NCBI GenBank assembly: GCA_949290355.1
Contig: CASERN010000008.1
Span: forward strand, 186,001-250,000
Direction: 5' to 3'
DNA: 64,000 nucleotides
Source of the DNA: an uncultured bacterium
GTDB lineage: Bacteria; Cyanobacteriota; Vampirovibrionia; Gastranaerophilales; Gastranaerophilaceae
A model generated the notes under the pieces. The model saw only the letters and a list, made by a program, of their open reading frames with translations, made no database searches and was not told the origin of the DNA. Numbering within the stretch: the stretch's first letter is position 1; the number at the start of each line of letters is the position of its first letter. A program made the position numbers and the translations under genes. Positions 25,364 to 34,213 of the stretch are shown in pieces.

Positions 25364-27331
25364 TTATACACTGGTAGACAATGAAGGTGCTATTGATATA
25401 AATTGACGGACCAAATCTCTATCCCAGAATTTCCCTGCACCATCTTTTAATATTTCACAAGCTTTTTCAACACTCATTCCTTTTCTATATGGTCTGTCTG
25501 AAATTAATGCATGGAACGTATCAGCTACAGCTACAATTCTTGCAGCAAGAGGAATTGCATCTCCTTTCAAATGTTCAGGATAACCGCTTCCATCAACGTG
25601 TTCATGGTGGTATTTCACCATAGGAATTAAATCTCTTAATGCAGCATTTGGTGCTAGTACTTTTTCTGCGCCAATTACAGGGTGCTGTTTCATAATTTGC
25701 CATTCATCATCTGACAATTTATCCGGTTTTTTCAATACATTTTCGGGAATACCAATTTTACCTACATCATGCAATAATGCGCCGAGTTTTATTCTTTGGA
25801 CTTCATCTTCAGGCAAATTAACTGCACGAGCAAGAGCTTCTGAATATCTTGATACTGATGTTGAATGACCTTTTGTATAAGGATCTTTTGCATCAATTGC
25901 TCCTGCTAAAGAGTTTGCAAGCTCCATCAAATGATTTTGAGAAACAATTTGCTCGTTGTTAAATTTATGTACAAGTTCTTCTTCAAAATTTATTCCAAGT
26001 TGTGCATGACGTTTTGCAACGACTTCTGCGAATGAATTTAAAGCATCATCATCCCAGAAATTAAAATCTGTAGAACTGATGATTGCAGACATACCTTCTT
26101 TATATCCTTTTGCTTGAGAAATATACATTGCCTGTTCTGCAAGAATTAACAATTTTTCTTGATCACGGCTGCATTCAGGATAAGTTGCAATACCAACAGA
26201 AACTTTGACTGGTCCTACATCATCAACAAAACAGCAAGATAAGCAATAAGTAATATATTCAGCTAAATATTTGGCATCTGAAGTATTTGTATCAGGCAAT
26301 ATTATTGCGATTTCATCACCGCCATATCTGCCTGCTTTATCTGTACTTCTTATATTTTGTTTAACCTTTTCTGCCAATAGTTTAATAACTTCATCACCTT
26401 TTGCATGTCCGAGTTCTCTGTTAATTTTAGAAATATTATTTACATCAAGCATTATGATAGACAAATTTGACTCATTGTCTTCTGCCTTTTTCAACTCTGC
26501 TTTCAAAACATCTTGGAAACCTCTGTGAGTATACAATCCTGTCAATGTATCAGTATTTGCATATTTATTTGTCTGTTCCAAAAGCTCTACATTATGCATA
26601 AATAATGCACAGTAATTTGCTATAAATGAAAAAAGCCCAATATGCGGTTCTATAGAATCTTTACCGATTACCATTACGCCTTTGCAACCGCCTAAAGTAT
26701 TTAAAGGAAATATAAAAGAAGCAGAATTTGGTAAATATGGGATATTTAAAAACTTGCTGTCTTCTTTTTTTATTGGAATTCCAGATTTAAAACACTCAAT
26801 TACGGGATTTGTATCATCTGAAATAACAAATTTTGATGTATAAGTACTTCCGCGCGAAGTAAAAAGTTTTAAATTTATACATTTTGACTGTTCATGATAC
26901 ACTCCAAAGGCTGTATAAGCACTATTTAATTTTTCTGTGAATAAGTCATGAATAGTCGCAAAAAGTTCATGTGTACCTGTCTTGCCAGTAATTGCACTAT
27001 TCAATGAATAGACAAGTTCTGTGTAATCAATAACTTTATGAGAACTTGCAGAAGCATTCATATAACCTGCATACATTTTATTAGCAGTTTTGTTAGTATT
27101 AAAATTATTGATTCTTGCTACAATACTTGAAGTATCTTGCGAAATTGGATTTGAAGCTCTTTTTTCTTCTTTTTTTACAGGTGCTTCAGGTTTTGTTTTA
27201 GTAGAATTATTAAGTGTAGGTTTTTTAAGCGAATTTAACTGTTTCGACATGGGATTCGAGACAGCACCGCTAAGTTTTTGAGACGTTTTCGTCTTTGTTT
27301 GTTCTACTATTTTTTCCTTATTTTCGTTCAA
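25364..27331 (-). CDS. GAF-GGDEF-HD-GYP cyclic di-GMP turnover enzyme
   Basis: 655 residues. A disordered Lys/Pro-rich N-terminus (1-80), a GAF-like domain (about 100-250), GGDEF domain with RYGGDEI (336-341), then HD-GYP with HD (521-522), HHEHVDGSGYP (575-585). It could both make and degrade c-di-GMP; the two activities are often balanced by the sensor domain. No membrane segment. The start is TTG 27331 behind an AGG-rich leader. Together with the GDEEF protein at 19903 it supplies the cytosolic c-di-GMP signalling in this window, relevant to the PilZ-bearing protein at 56662. Confidence 0.9.
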   Translation of the reverse strand: MNENKEKIVEQTKTKTSQKLSGAVSNPMSKQLNSLKKPTLNNSTKTKPEAPVKKEEKRASNPISQDTSSIVARINNFNTNKTANKMYAGYMNASASSHKVIDYTELVYSLNSAITGKTGTHELFATIHDLFTEKLNSAYTAFGVYHEQSKCINLKLFTSRGSTYTSKFVISDDTNPVIECFKSGIPIKKEDSKFLNIPYLPNSASFIFPLNTLGGCKGVMVIGKDSIEPHIGLFSFIANYCALFMHNVELLEQTNKYANTDTLTGLYTHRGFQDVLKAELKKAEDNESNLSIIMLDVNNISKINRELGHAKGDEVIKLLAEKVKQNIRSTDKAGRYGGDEIAIILPDTNTSDAKYLAEYITYCLSCCFVDDVGPVKVSVGIATYPECSRDQEKLLILAEQAMYISQAKGYKEGMSAIISSTDFNFWDDDALNSFAEVVAKRHAQLGINFEEELVHKFNNEQIVSQNHLMELANSLAGAIDAKDPYTKGHSTSVSRYSEALARAVNLPEDEVQRIKLGALLHDVGKIGIPENVLKKPDKLSDDEWQIMKQHPVIGAEKVLAPNAALRDLIPMVKYHHEHVDGSGYPEHLKGDAIPLAARIVAVADTFHALISDRPYRKGMSVEKACEILKDGAGKFWDRDLVRQFISIAPSLSTSV

Positions 27332-27439
27332 AACCTACACCTTTTTACACACGATTTATATAAAACCAATGATCAATTATTTTTGCCCGATTATATGGAC
27401 TATTTTACATTCCTTAAACTATTCTATAATAGTTTATAT

Positions 27440-27477
27440 GAAAAACAATACGCCATTTAGATGGCATAAATATTGTT
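27440..27477 (-). terminator. Two-part intrinsic terminator
   Basis: AACAATA (27444-27450) pairs with TATTGTT (27471-27477), and inside it GCCAT/ATGGC (27452-27465). Read on the minus strand it ends in GTTTTTC. It lies about 125 bp past the YkgJ-like gene, and the stretch 27478-27601 between holds only AT-rich sequence and a small ACTAC/GTAGT palindrome. Confidence 0.6.
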
Positions 27478-27601
27478 TAAGCACACAATACAATTAATAA
27501 ATCCTTCTATAATTTTACTACTACATAGGTAGTATAACTCTAATTTGTGCATTTTTCGAGTGTTTTGCTTCTTTTTTTACACAAATTAATATTTAAATAA
27601 T

Positions 27602-28138
27602 TTAAAACCATTTTATTAAAGGTCTAATCTCTCCGCATTCAAGCCCATATTCTCGTGCTTGTTCACTTTTTAATATTGTATCAATTCTTAATCTTTCAGT
27701 AATTGGATGCTGTAAAAAAACTTCTCCTGTTTCTCTATCAAAAACAGTGCTGTAATTTAACCCTTTATTTACACAATATGGAAGACGAATTCTATCAGCT
27801 TCTTCATCATACCAAGCAAGCCCATGCATCCTGCATACAAGACCGCGATATTTGTATAAACAGCATTTCTTGTCAATCAAAAAGGGACATTTATACATTT
27901 TGGGATTTTCTTTTTTTAAATATTTTATCTCTTCTTTTATTTTATGCTTAACTCCAAAAGGTAATTCGACAAAACCTGACATCAAATATTCGACCTCTAA
28001 TCTGGAAAAAGGATACTCCCCAACTTCACAACAAGAAGAACAACCCGGTTTACATTTTATAAACTCACATTGTTCTTCAAAATAGTTTTCTAATCTTCTA
28101 TCTAATTTCTCAAGGAATTTTTCGTATCTTTTTAACAT
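27602..28138 (-). CDS. YkgJ-family Cys-cluster protein
   Basis: 178 residues. Cys pattern of the Fe-S/zinc-binding YkgJ family: CKPGCSSCCEVGEYPFSRLE at the start, CPFLIDKKCCLYKYRGLVCRMHG in the middle and a last Cys in LPYCVNKG. Members are thought to hold a metal or Fe-S cluster; several sit with methyltransferases or flagellar genes, but the function is not established. It starts within the stop codon of the upstream glycosyltransferase gene (TAATG), so it is translationally coupled to it. Confidence 0.8.
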   Translation of the reverse strand: MLKRYEKFLEKLDRRLENYFEEQCEFIKCKPGCSSCCEVGEYPFSRLEVEYLMSGFVELPFGVKHKIKEEIKYLKKENPKMYKCPFLIDKKCCLYKYRGLVCRMHGLAWYDEEADRIRLPYCVNKGLNYSTVFDRETGEVFLQHPITERLRIDTILKSEQAREYGLECGEIRPLIKWF

Positions 28139-29814
28139 TAATGAACTTTCACAAGTGAATATTTTCTTCCATCTAATATTATATCAAAATCTAAAGTTTT
28201 ATCTACTTGTGGCATTTGTTTTTCTCTTACAACTACAACAACATCCCTATCATCAAGGATATGACCAAGTTTTGCCATTTCCTCTTTATCTTGTTGAGAA
28301 ATAAAATAAACTTTACTTTTTATATTTTTATCAACAGGAGATCCATAATAATATAAAACAGAATATTTTCTTTCATTATTTAAAACAACAATTTTTTTGT
28401 TATTTTCTTTAGCATATTTTGCAAATTGCATTAAATCATTTTGCCCAAATTCATAATCCATATTATAAAATAGCTTTGTACCAAAAGCCGAAGTTATTAT
28501 CACAAGCAATGCGTAACAAGCAAAAACTCCTTTTGGACAATTTTTAAATGCGCACAAAATACTTGAAATACCAAAAATAAGTACAAGACTTATACAAAAC
28601 CATTTTATTATAAGGAAATCAGCATACATTTGAGCAGGTAAAAAGAATTTGGAAAAACAAGTTATTATTCCCGCCAATATACATATACCGCCCAGTATAT
28701 ATACAGAAACATTTATAGACTTTTTATATTTATTTTCATAAATATAATTTTCCCATACAGCACCTATTATAAATGCTGTAAAGAAATATACAGGTAAAAT
28801 ATAAGTAATTAACTTCGTACTTGACGATGAGAAAAACAACATTGTAACCAAAAATGCAATTACATTAAATAACAAAAATTTATGTCTATCTGATAATTTT
28901 TCAACAGCAAATTTTTTAAATGCTTTTAATTTAGCAATCCCAACTGCAATAGCCGAAAATACCCAAGGTATTAATCCCCATAATACAGTAATTATATAAA
29001 AATAAAAAGGTTGTTCTCTGTTTATTTCATTTGAATTTAAAAATCTTTCCAAATGATGTTTAATAATATATTCTCTAAAAAATAACGGGTCATGAATTTT
29101 GAACATAATCAAATGCCAAGGTAGCACTATTAAAAAGAATAACAAAAATCCGGGCAATATATACTGTGGTCTAAAAACCTGTTTAAAAGTTTTATTAGCA
29201 ATAGTTACAAAAAACATAATTGCAAAAGGCACTACAAAACCAGGAATACCCTTAGCCATAACAGCTAAACCAGAGAATATATAAAATAACCACCAGAAAT
29301 ATTTCTTATTTTTATCTTCTACAAATTGTGTCAAAAAACCGAACATGACTGAAAATCCAACACAGGTTGTAACAACAATATCCAATATTGCAAATTTAGC
29401 CAACATTACAAATTCAAGGGTAGTCGCAAGGATAACAGCAGATATAAATCCAAACCTTTTTGATACAATCTTTTTCCCTGTAAAATAAACTAACAAAGTG
29501 GATAAAGTTCCATATAATGCAACAGGAAATCTAGCCGTAAATTCATTTATTTTACCAAAAATTGCAAATGACAAACACTCACCCCAAAAATAAAGAGGCG
29601 GTTTTTCAAAAAAATATTCTCCATTCAAATATAATGTTAAAAAATCCTTACTGTGAAACATATCTCTTGCCATTGAAACATAACGAGTTTCATCGACATC
29701 CATCAAAGCATAGTTACCGATATTAAAAAAGAATACAAAATAACATAATATCAATAATCCAATAAATATAAACCAATTATCATATCTTTTTATAAAATTT
29801 ATTAATTTCTCCAT
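28138..29814 (-). CDS. GT39/ArnT-like membrane glycosyltransferase
   Basis: 558 residues. A first membrane helix, then the periplasmic loop MDVDETRYVSMARDM with the catalytic Asp-Glu pair of the ArnT/PMT superfamily, FFEKPPLYFW, about eleven further membrane helices, and a soluble C-terminal domain (YSVLYYYGSPV). Such enzymes move a sugar from a polyprenyl-phosphate carrier to lipid A or protein on the outer face of the inner membrane. Start ATG 29814 has a strong AGAGG five bases upstream; a longer frame to 29850 bypasses it. It could use the product of a GT2 enzyme such as the one at 3990. Confidence 0.85.
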   Translation of the reverse strand: MEKLINFIKRYDNWFIFIGLLILCYFVFFFNIGNYALMDVDETRYVSMARDMFHSKDFLTLYLNGEYFFEKPPLYFWGECLSFAIFGKINEFTARFPVALYGTLSTLLVYFTGKKIVSKRFGFISAVILATTLEFVMLAKFAILDIVVTTCVGFSVMFGFLTQFVEDKNKKYFWWLFYIFSGLAVMAKGIPGFVVPFAIMFFVTIANKTFKQVFRPQYILPGFLLFFLIVLPWHLIMFKIHDPLFFREYIIKHHLERFLNSNEINREQPFYFYIITVLWGLIPWVFSAIAVGIAKLKAFKKFAVEKLSDRHKFLLFNVIAFLVTMLFFSSSSTKLITYILPVYFFTAFIIGAVWENYIYENKYKKSINVSVYILGGICILAGIITCFSKFFLPAQMYADFLIIKWFCISLVLIFGISSILCAFKNCPKGVFACYALLVIITSAFGTKLFYNMDYEFGQNDLMQFAKYAKENNKKIVVLNNERKYSVLYYYGSPVDKNIKSKVYFISQQDKEEMAKLGHILDDRDVVVVVREKQMPQVDKTLDFDIILDGRKYSLVKVH

Positions 29815-29907
29815 AATTCCTCTCCAAATTTTTCCTAATAATTCTACCACAAAGACATTAAAAAAATATTATAAACCATAGGCTATAATTTTTATATAAA
29901 AATGGAC

Positions 29908-29936
29908 TTGAAAAAAAATATTTTATAATCTACAAT
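29908..29936 (+). promoter_or_regulatory. Promoter of the carbonic anhydrase gene, probably leaderless
   Basis: TTGAAA (29908-29913), 17 bp, TACAAT (29931-29936), then 7 nt to the ATG at 29944. No Shine-Dalgarno sequence. A second TATAAT at 29924-29929 has no matching -35. Confidence 0.5.
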
Positions 29937-29943
29937 ATGCCCT

Positions 29944-30522
29944 ATGAAAGAAAAAGCACAAAAAGAACTGGAAAAATTATTACAAGGTAATAAAAACTTT
30001 GTAAACGGCACACCAACTACAAACAATATGACACTTGCAACATTACAAAAATACGCTTTTCATCAAGAGCCTTATGCTTGTGTCCTTACATGTTCTGATT
30101 CAAGAGTTGTGCCTGAAATCATTTTTGACTGCGGGATAGGCGAATTATTTGTTGTTCGAGTAGCCGGAATGACTACAGGACCAAATATAATAGAAAGTAT
30201 TGAATATGCAGTGAAAAAATTGCAAGTACCTCTTTTAATCCTACTAGGTCATGATGATTGTGGTGTTATGAAATATGCAAAGGAGCATTATCCAGAACCC
30301 ATGAAAGATTTTTCATCAATATTAAAATGCGTATACCCTGTACTTGATAAAAAAGAAGATATAACTTGTCATAATTTCTTTGCACAAGAACATACAAAAT
30401 GGGTAGAAAATTATTTGATGAAACATTCTGTCATTATCAATGAAGCTGTTAAAAATGAAAAATTGCGAATTGCAAAATGCCATTTTAATCATTCTACAGG
30501 TCTTGTAAATCTAATAGATTAA
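29944..30522 (+). CDS. Beta-class carbonic anhydrase
   Basis: 192 residues. Interconverts CO2 and bicarbonate. The active site is complete: CVLTCSDSRVVPEIIFD gives the zinc Cys and the Asp-Arg dyad, VVRVAGM forms the core strand, and LLGHDDCGVM supplies the zinc His and second Cys. A Thr/Pro-rich start and NFVNGTPTTNNMTLATLQKY are typical of this clade. Cytosolic, no signal peptide. Monocistronic; the next gene is convergent with 5 bp between stop codons. Confidence 0.9.
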   Translation: MKEKAQKELEKLLQGNKNFVNGTPTTNNMTLATLQKYAFHQEPYACVLTCSDSRVVPEIIFDCGIGELFVVRVAGMTTGPNIIESIEYAVKKLQVPLLILLGHDDCGVMKYAKEHYPEPMKDFSSILKCVYPVLDKKEDITCHNFFAQEHTKWVENYLMKHSVIINEAVKNEKLRIAKCHFNHSTGLVNLID

Positions 30523-30527
30523 GTTTT

Positions 30528-31901
30528 TTATAATTGCAAAGCATAAGCGAACAATCTCCCAACTTGTTGATTGTATTTTCTGCCTTCTTCTTTTGCAAAC
30601 AGATTTTCAAAATGACTTAATGTACTACCATCGATTGAATAAGAAGGATTACACATCATCAAATGATGAGTAGAAGTATCATTACGTAAGGGAAATAAAT
30701 CATCCATCTGCATAAAACTCGGCAATTTATCACTTGCATAATAAAAACCAAAAAGAGCAGAATTTATACGATTTAACTTCTGTTCATAAGACATTCCGCC
30801 GATATTATTATCATTTGATATTTCAACACCTGGAGCATAAACCCTTGAATATTTTAGCCTGTCAGACAAATCTCTCACAGCAAAAAAGTCATCTCCTGTA
30901 ATAAAATCCGTTCCAGCATTTAGGCCCATATTGATATATCTTTCAAAATTATCAGAACTTTTTTCTCCTACAAAACTTATATCCGTTTTCCCTGAGCGTA
31001 ATCTTATTTCGTTTAAAATATACTGCATCTGTTTATATTCAGGCAAAGCTCCGACTCCTGTATAATTGCCCATATCATAACCTCCAATATGTTTTGCAGA
31101 ATCAATAAACATACATTCAAAACCTAAACTCATAAGTTTTACGCATTCATTTATGTATAATTCAACATGTTCGGGATTGCTCCAATTAAAAGGGACATCA
31201 TCTTTATTATTCATTGCAATTTTAATCTGATCAGCTGAAATTACATGACGAAAACCAACTTTAATTCCTCTAAAATGAGCTAAATCCGCAAAAACTTTCA
31301 ACTGTTCCTCCGGTGAAATTTTATCTGTTATTGAATAATCTATTACATTATCGCTATAATTTGTATTAAGCCTTATACCATATATTGAATTTTCTTCAAA
31401 AGGTCCTTTTTCATAGGCATCTCCGTAAATATTAGGCCAAATCTGAGATAAAATAACACAGTTTGCAAAACTTTTTGCAGATGGCGGAATTGCAGGCAAT
31501 AATTTAATACAACTCAAAATACCTTTACAAGTACACCCATTATCCATAGTTGCAATTGCTCTATCATTAATTTCAATGTAATTAGCAAATCTGCCCCAAT
31601 TATCTCCATAATATGGTGTTACTATATCATTAGGAAAACTTTCACAAAATTCGTTTCCTTTAGAAAGAGTCAAAATAATTTCTATTGTTTTTTTTACAGA
31701 TAATTTTAACAAATCTGCAGGTACAATATTCCCAAGCCAACGCTTGTTATATGCATTATCAAAACCATGAAAGGCAATATAATTTGAATACTCATCAGGT
31801 TTTAATTTTGTATTTTCCCCTAAAGCTTTTAATAATTTGTCTACATAACTACATTGTTTCATAACATAATTACTTATAAAAAATCTATAAACAAAATTCA
31901 T
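30528..31901 (-). CDS. Divergent GH13-like (alpha-amylase superfamily) TIM-barrel protein
   Basis: 457 residues. No signal peptide. FECMFIDSAKHIGG (261-274) closely mirrors the GH13 region II with nucleophile Asp267; ISFVGEKSS provides a candidate acid/base Glu313; TDFITGDDFF could hold the third Asp. VKVGFRHVIS-like GIKVGFRHVIS (213-222) stands where region I is expected but lacks DVVxNH. So the fold is likely an amylase-type barrel, with activity uncertain. Starts at ATG 31901, 16 nt after the stop of the kinase-like gene; an internal ATG (31862) is an alternative. Operon with that gene. Confidence 0.55.
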   Translation of the reverse strand: MNFVYRFFISNYVMKQCSYVDKLLKALGENTKLKPDEYSNYIAFHGFDNAYNKRWLGNIVPADLLKLSVKKTIEIILTLSKGNEFCESFPNDIVTPYYGDNWGRFANYIEINDRAIATMDNGCTCKGILSCIKLLPAIPPSAKSFANCVILSQIWPNIYGDAYEKGPFEENSIYGIRLNTNYSDNVIDYSITDKISPEEQLKVFADLAHFRGIKVGFRHVISADQIKIAMNNKDDVPFNWSNPEHVELYINECVKLMSLGFECMFIDSAKHIGGYDMGNYTGVGALPEYKQMQYILNEIRLRSGKTDISFVGEKSSDNFERYINMGLNAGTDFITGDDFFAVRDLSDRLKYSRVYAPGVEISNDNNIGGMSYEQKLNRINSALFGFYYASDKLPSFMQMDDLFPLRNDTSTHHLMMCNPSYSIDGSTLSHFENLFAKEEGRKYNQQVGRLFAYALQL

Positions 31902-31917
31902 TGCCTATAAAGATAAT

Positions 31918-32874
31918 TTAGTCATAAAACATTGCAGTTACCGTATCTGGCTTATCAAGTTCATCTAAATATTCTTTGACCTTTTGTAAACGTTCGTCCA
32001 TATCAAAATATGTATTTCTATAATTTCTTAGAGTTTTTTCTATCTCACTAAACTGCTCGTGATACCCGCATAATTGCATAGCTAAATTCAATTCATCACG
32101 ATCAGAAAAGCCTTTAGCATAAGGTAATTCAGATTTTTCTACAGCTAATATCAATTTTTTAAACAAACTTTTTCTTCCATTTTCAGCTGCAACATCATAT
32201 AAAGCAGCCTGTTCATCATCAAATGAGTTGATAAAAACTCTAAACATTTTCGCAAGATTATTCCCACCATAAGAGCCGGTATCTACAATTTCATCTACAA
32301 TTTTAATTTCATTACCATCTGCTGTAAAATTATTTGGATTAATTGTATCAAATTCTTTTCCTGCAAAATTTAATATCTTAAAATCTTCAGCTATTTTATC
32401 ATAGGCTTCTTGTGGAAGTTTTGAAAATCTGTTTAAATACACATTTGCATAATAAGATTTTTTCTCGGAATCAGACATTATTTTTCTTGGCACACCTGCA
32501 GGAAGTGCATCTTTTGTTTTGAATGCATTTTTCATAATTTCAACATCACCAATTTTTGCAATTACGTTACCATAATAAGTTTTTAAATTTTCAACAAAAT
32601 TATCAGTTAGCAGCTGCAATTTATCAAGTTTTGGGAATTCAAATCTTCCAACTTTAAATACATAATCATCATCTATACCGTAAACTACACCATGGACACC
32701 TTTACCTTTTTCGTTCTCTTCTGCCATTTTCTCAGGCAACATTTTACAAAAACTGTCTGCCAGTTCCTGTTCTTTATGTTCATTTCTGATTCCACTTGAA
32801 ATGTATTTTTCCAAATTTTTACTGAATTCGGATTTATATCCGCAAAAACTTGGGATCTTATTATTAATTTGCAT
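31918..32874 (-). CDS. Degenerate protein-kinase-like protein
   Basis: 318 residues, no named family. GKGVHGVVYGI (57-67) reads as a nucleotide-binding Gly loop followed by YVFKVG with Lys74 as the beta3 lysine; INPNNFTADGNEIKIVDE (178-195) resembles a catalytic loop plus metal-binding Asp194, with VDE in place of DFG. No HRD motif. The C-terminal 100 residues are helical and charged. The N-terminus MQINNKIPSFCGY carries the short motif shared with other lineage-specific proteins. Start supported by AAGGAG. First gene of the pair with the GH13-like protein. Kinase activity is speculative. Confidence 0.5.
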   Translation of the reverse strand: MQINNKIPSFCGYKSEFSKNLEKYISSGIRNEHKEQELADSFCKMLPEKMAEENEKGKGVHGVVYGIDDDYVFKVGRFEFPKLDKLQLLTDNFVENLKTYYGNVIAKIGDVEIMKNAFKTKDALPAGVPRKIMSDSEKKSYYANVYLNRFSKLPQEAYDKIAEDFKILNFAGKEFDTINPNNFTADGNEIKIVDEIVDTGSYGGNNLAKMFRVFINSFDDEQAALYDVAAENGRKSLFKKLILAVEKSELPYAKGFSDRDELNLAMQLCGYHEQFSEIEKTLRNYRNTYFDMDERLQKVKEYLDELDKPDTVTAMFYD

Positions 32875-32934
32875 TTGAACTCCTTATCACTTCACACATA
32901 ATTCTTATAAAACATCTGATGATAAAAAAATGCC

Positions 32935-32958
32935 CTAAAAGTATTTTAGTGTTAAAAT
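32935..32958 (+). promoter_or_regulatory. Ferritin promoter with an adjacent palindrome
   Basis: A 15-bp near-perfect inverted repeat CTAAAAGTATTTTAG (32935-32949) abuts an extended -10 TG-T-TAAAAT (TAAAAT at 32953-32958). The palindrome has the 7-1-7 layout of Fur/PerR-family boxes and would cover the -35 region, so it is a plausible operator. Confidence 0.4.
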
Positions 32959-32981
32959 AATTTAAGAAAGAGAGGTATATC

Positions 32982-33491
32982 ATGATTAATGAAAAATTAG
33001 AAAAAGCATTTAATGATCAAATTAACAAAGAATTATATTCAGAATATCTATATCTTTCAATGCAAGCATATTTTGAAAGATTAAACCTTAAAGGTTTTGT
33101 AAACTGGATGTCAGTACAAGTTCAAGAAGAACACGCACACGCACTAGGAATGTTCGATTATTTGAACCAACGTGGAGGAAATGTTCAATTAGAAGCTATC
33201 GACAAACCTGAAACTGATTGGGAATCTCCTCTTGCTGTATTTGAGCAAGTCTTAGAACACGAAGAATATGTTACATCAAGAATTAACGCTTTAATGGATG
33301 TAGCAGAAGAAACAAAAGATAGAGCTGCAATGTCATTCTTAAACTGGTACTTAAAAGAACAAGTTGAAGAAGAAGATAACGTAGGTAATGTATTAGCTAC
33401 ATTAAAACTTATCGGAGATGACAAAAAAGCACTACTTATGCTTGATAAAGACTTAGCTACAAGAACATTTGTACAACCGGTTATTGGATAG
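32982..33491 (+). CDS. ftnA: Non-haem ferritin
   Basis: 169 residues, four-helix bundle. Ferroxidase ligands are recognisable: NKELYSEYLYLSMQAYFE with the first Glu, VQEEHAHALGMFDYL giving E-x-x-H, and the later LKEQVEEEDNVGNVL. The length and absence of a haem Met fit bacterial FtnA, which stores iron in a 24-mer. Start ATG 32982 behind AGAGAGG. It has its own promoter with an adjoining palindrome. Ferritin with a nearby DtxR/MntR-type regulator (35364) hints at joint metal control. Confidence 0.93.
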   Translation: MINEKLEKAFNDQINKELYSEYLYLSMQAYFERLNLKGFVNWMSVQVQEEHAHALGMFDYLNQRGGNVQLEAIDKPETDWESPLAVFEQVLEHEEYVTSRINALMDVAEETKDRAAMSFLNWYLKEQVEEEDNVGNVLATLKLIGDDKKALLMLDKDLATRTFVQPVIG

Positions 33492-33588
33492 AAGTTATAA
33501 AAACAAGAAGAAAAGAAAGCAGGCTGTTTTTATTTTATTAAACAGACTAAATAATTTTCGTTTCTGATTGTTTTCAGTGTTTTTAATT

Positions 33589-34065
33589 ATGCTTACATTT
33601 CAAAAAGTTGAAAAACAAAATATAAAAGAACTTGCAAGTCTGGCTCACGCTATTTGGCATGAATACTGGACTTGCATTCTTTCTTCTGCACAAATTGATT
33701 ATATGGTAGAAAACTTTCAATCAGAACATGCTATAAAAAATCAAATTGAAAATGAAAATTACACATATTATTTTATAATCCAAGATTCTCAAAAAGCAGG
33801 ATATTTCGGGATATCAGATAAAAAAGATTACTTATTTTTATCAAAACTATATATACAAAAAGATTTTAGACATCAAGGACTTGGAACAAAAGTCTTTGAA
33901 GAAATAAAAAAACTTGCAAACGGCAAAAAAATTCAACTCACAGTAAACAAACATAATATAAATTCAATTAATGCTTATAAAAAATGGGGATTTAAAACAG
34001 TAGATTCAGTCGTAACCGACATAGGCTCAGGCTTTGTAATGGACGATTATATAATGGAGATATAA
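33589..34065 (+). CDS. GNAT-family N-acetyltransferase
   Basis: 158 residues from ATG 33589. GNAT fold with LSKLYIQKDFRHQGLGTKVFEEI (acetyl-CoA loop Q-x-x-G-x-G/T) and the C-terminal NINSINAYKKWGFKTVDSVVTDIG. N-terminal HAIWHEYWTCILSSAQIDYMV is shared with uncharacterised bacterial acetyltransferases of small-molecule or peptide substrates. The upstream TTG at 33568 would add seven residues and is not needed. Follows ferritin by about 97 bp; may be read through from its promoter. Confidence 0.75.
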   Translation: MLTFQKVEKQNIKELASLAHAIWHEYWTCILSSAQIDYMVENFQSEHAIKNQIENENYTYYFIIQDSQKAGYFGISDKKDYLFLSKLYIQKDFRHQGLGTKVFEEIKKLANGKKIQLTVNKHNINSINAYKKWGFKTVDSVVTDIGSGFVMDDYIMEI

Positions 34066-34129
34066 ACACTTCATTTAACAAGCAAATTTTCATGGATTTT
34101 TACAATCATTATAAAAATTACTAAATGAA

Positions 34130-34159
34130 AGCCTCTGCAAAATTACAGAGGCTGTTTTT
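34130..34159 (+). terminator. Intrinsic terminator after the GNAT gene
   Basis: AGCCTCTG (34130-34137) pairs with CAGAGGCT (34146-34153), followed by GTTTTTTG. Confidence 0.85.
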
Positions 34160-34213
34160 TGTATAAGAAGGTGTGTAGAAAAGACTTTTTTTATATTACT
34201 TTTGTTAACCTGT

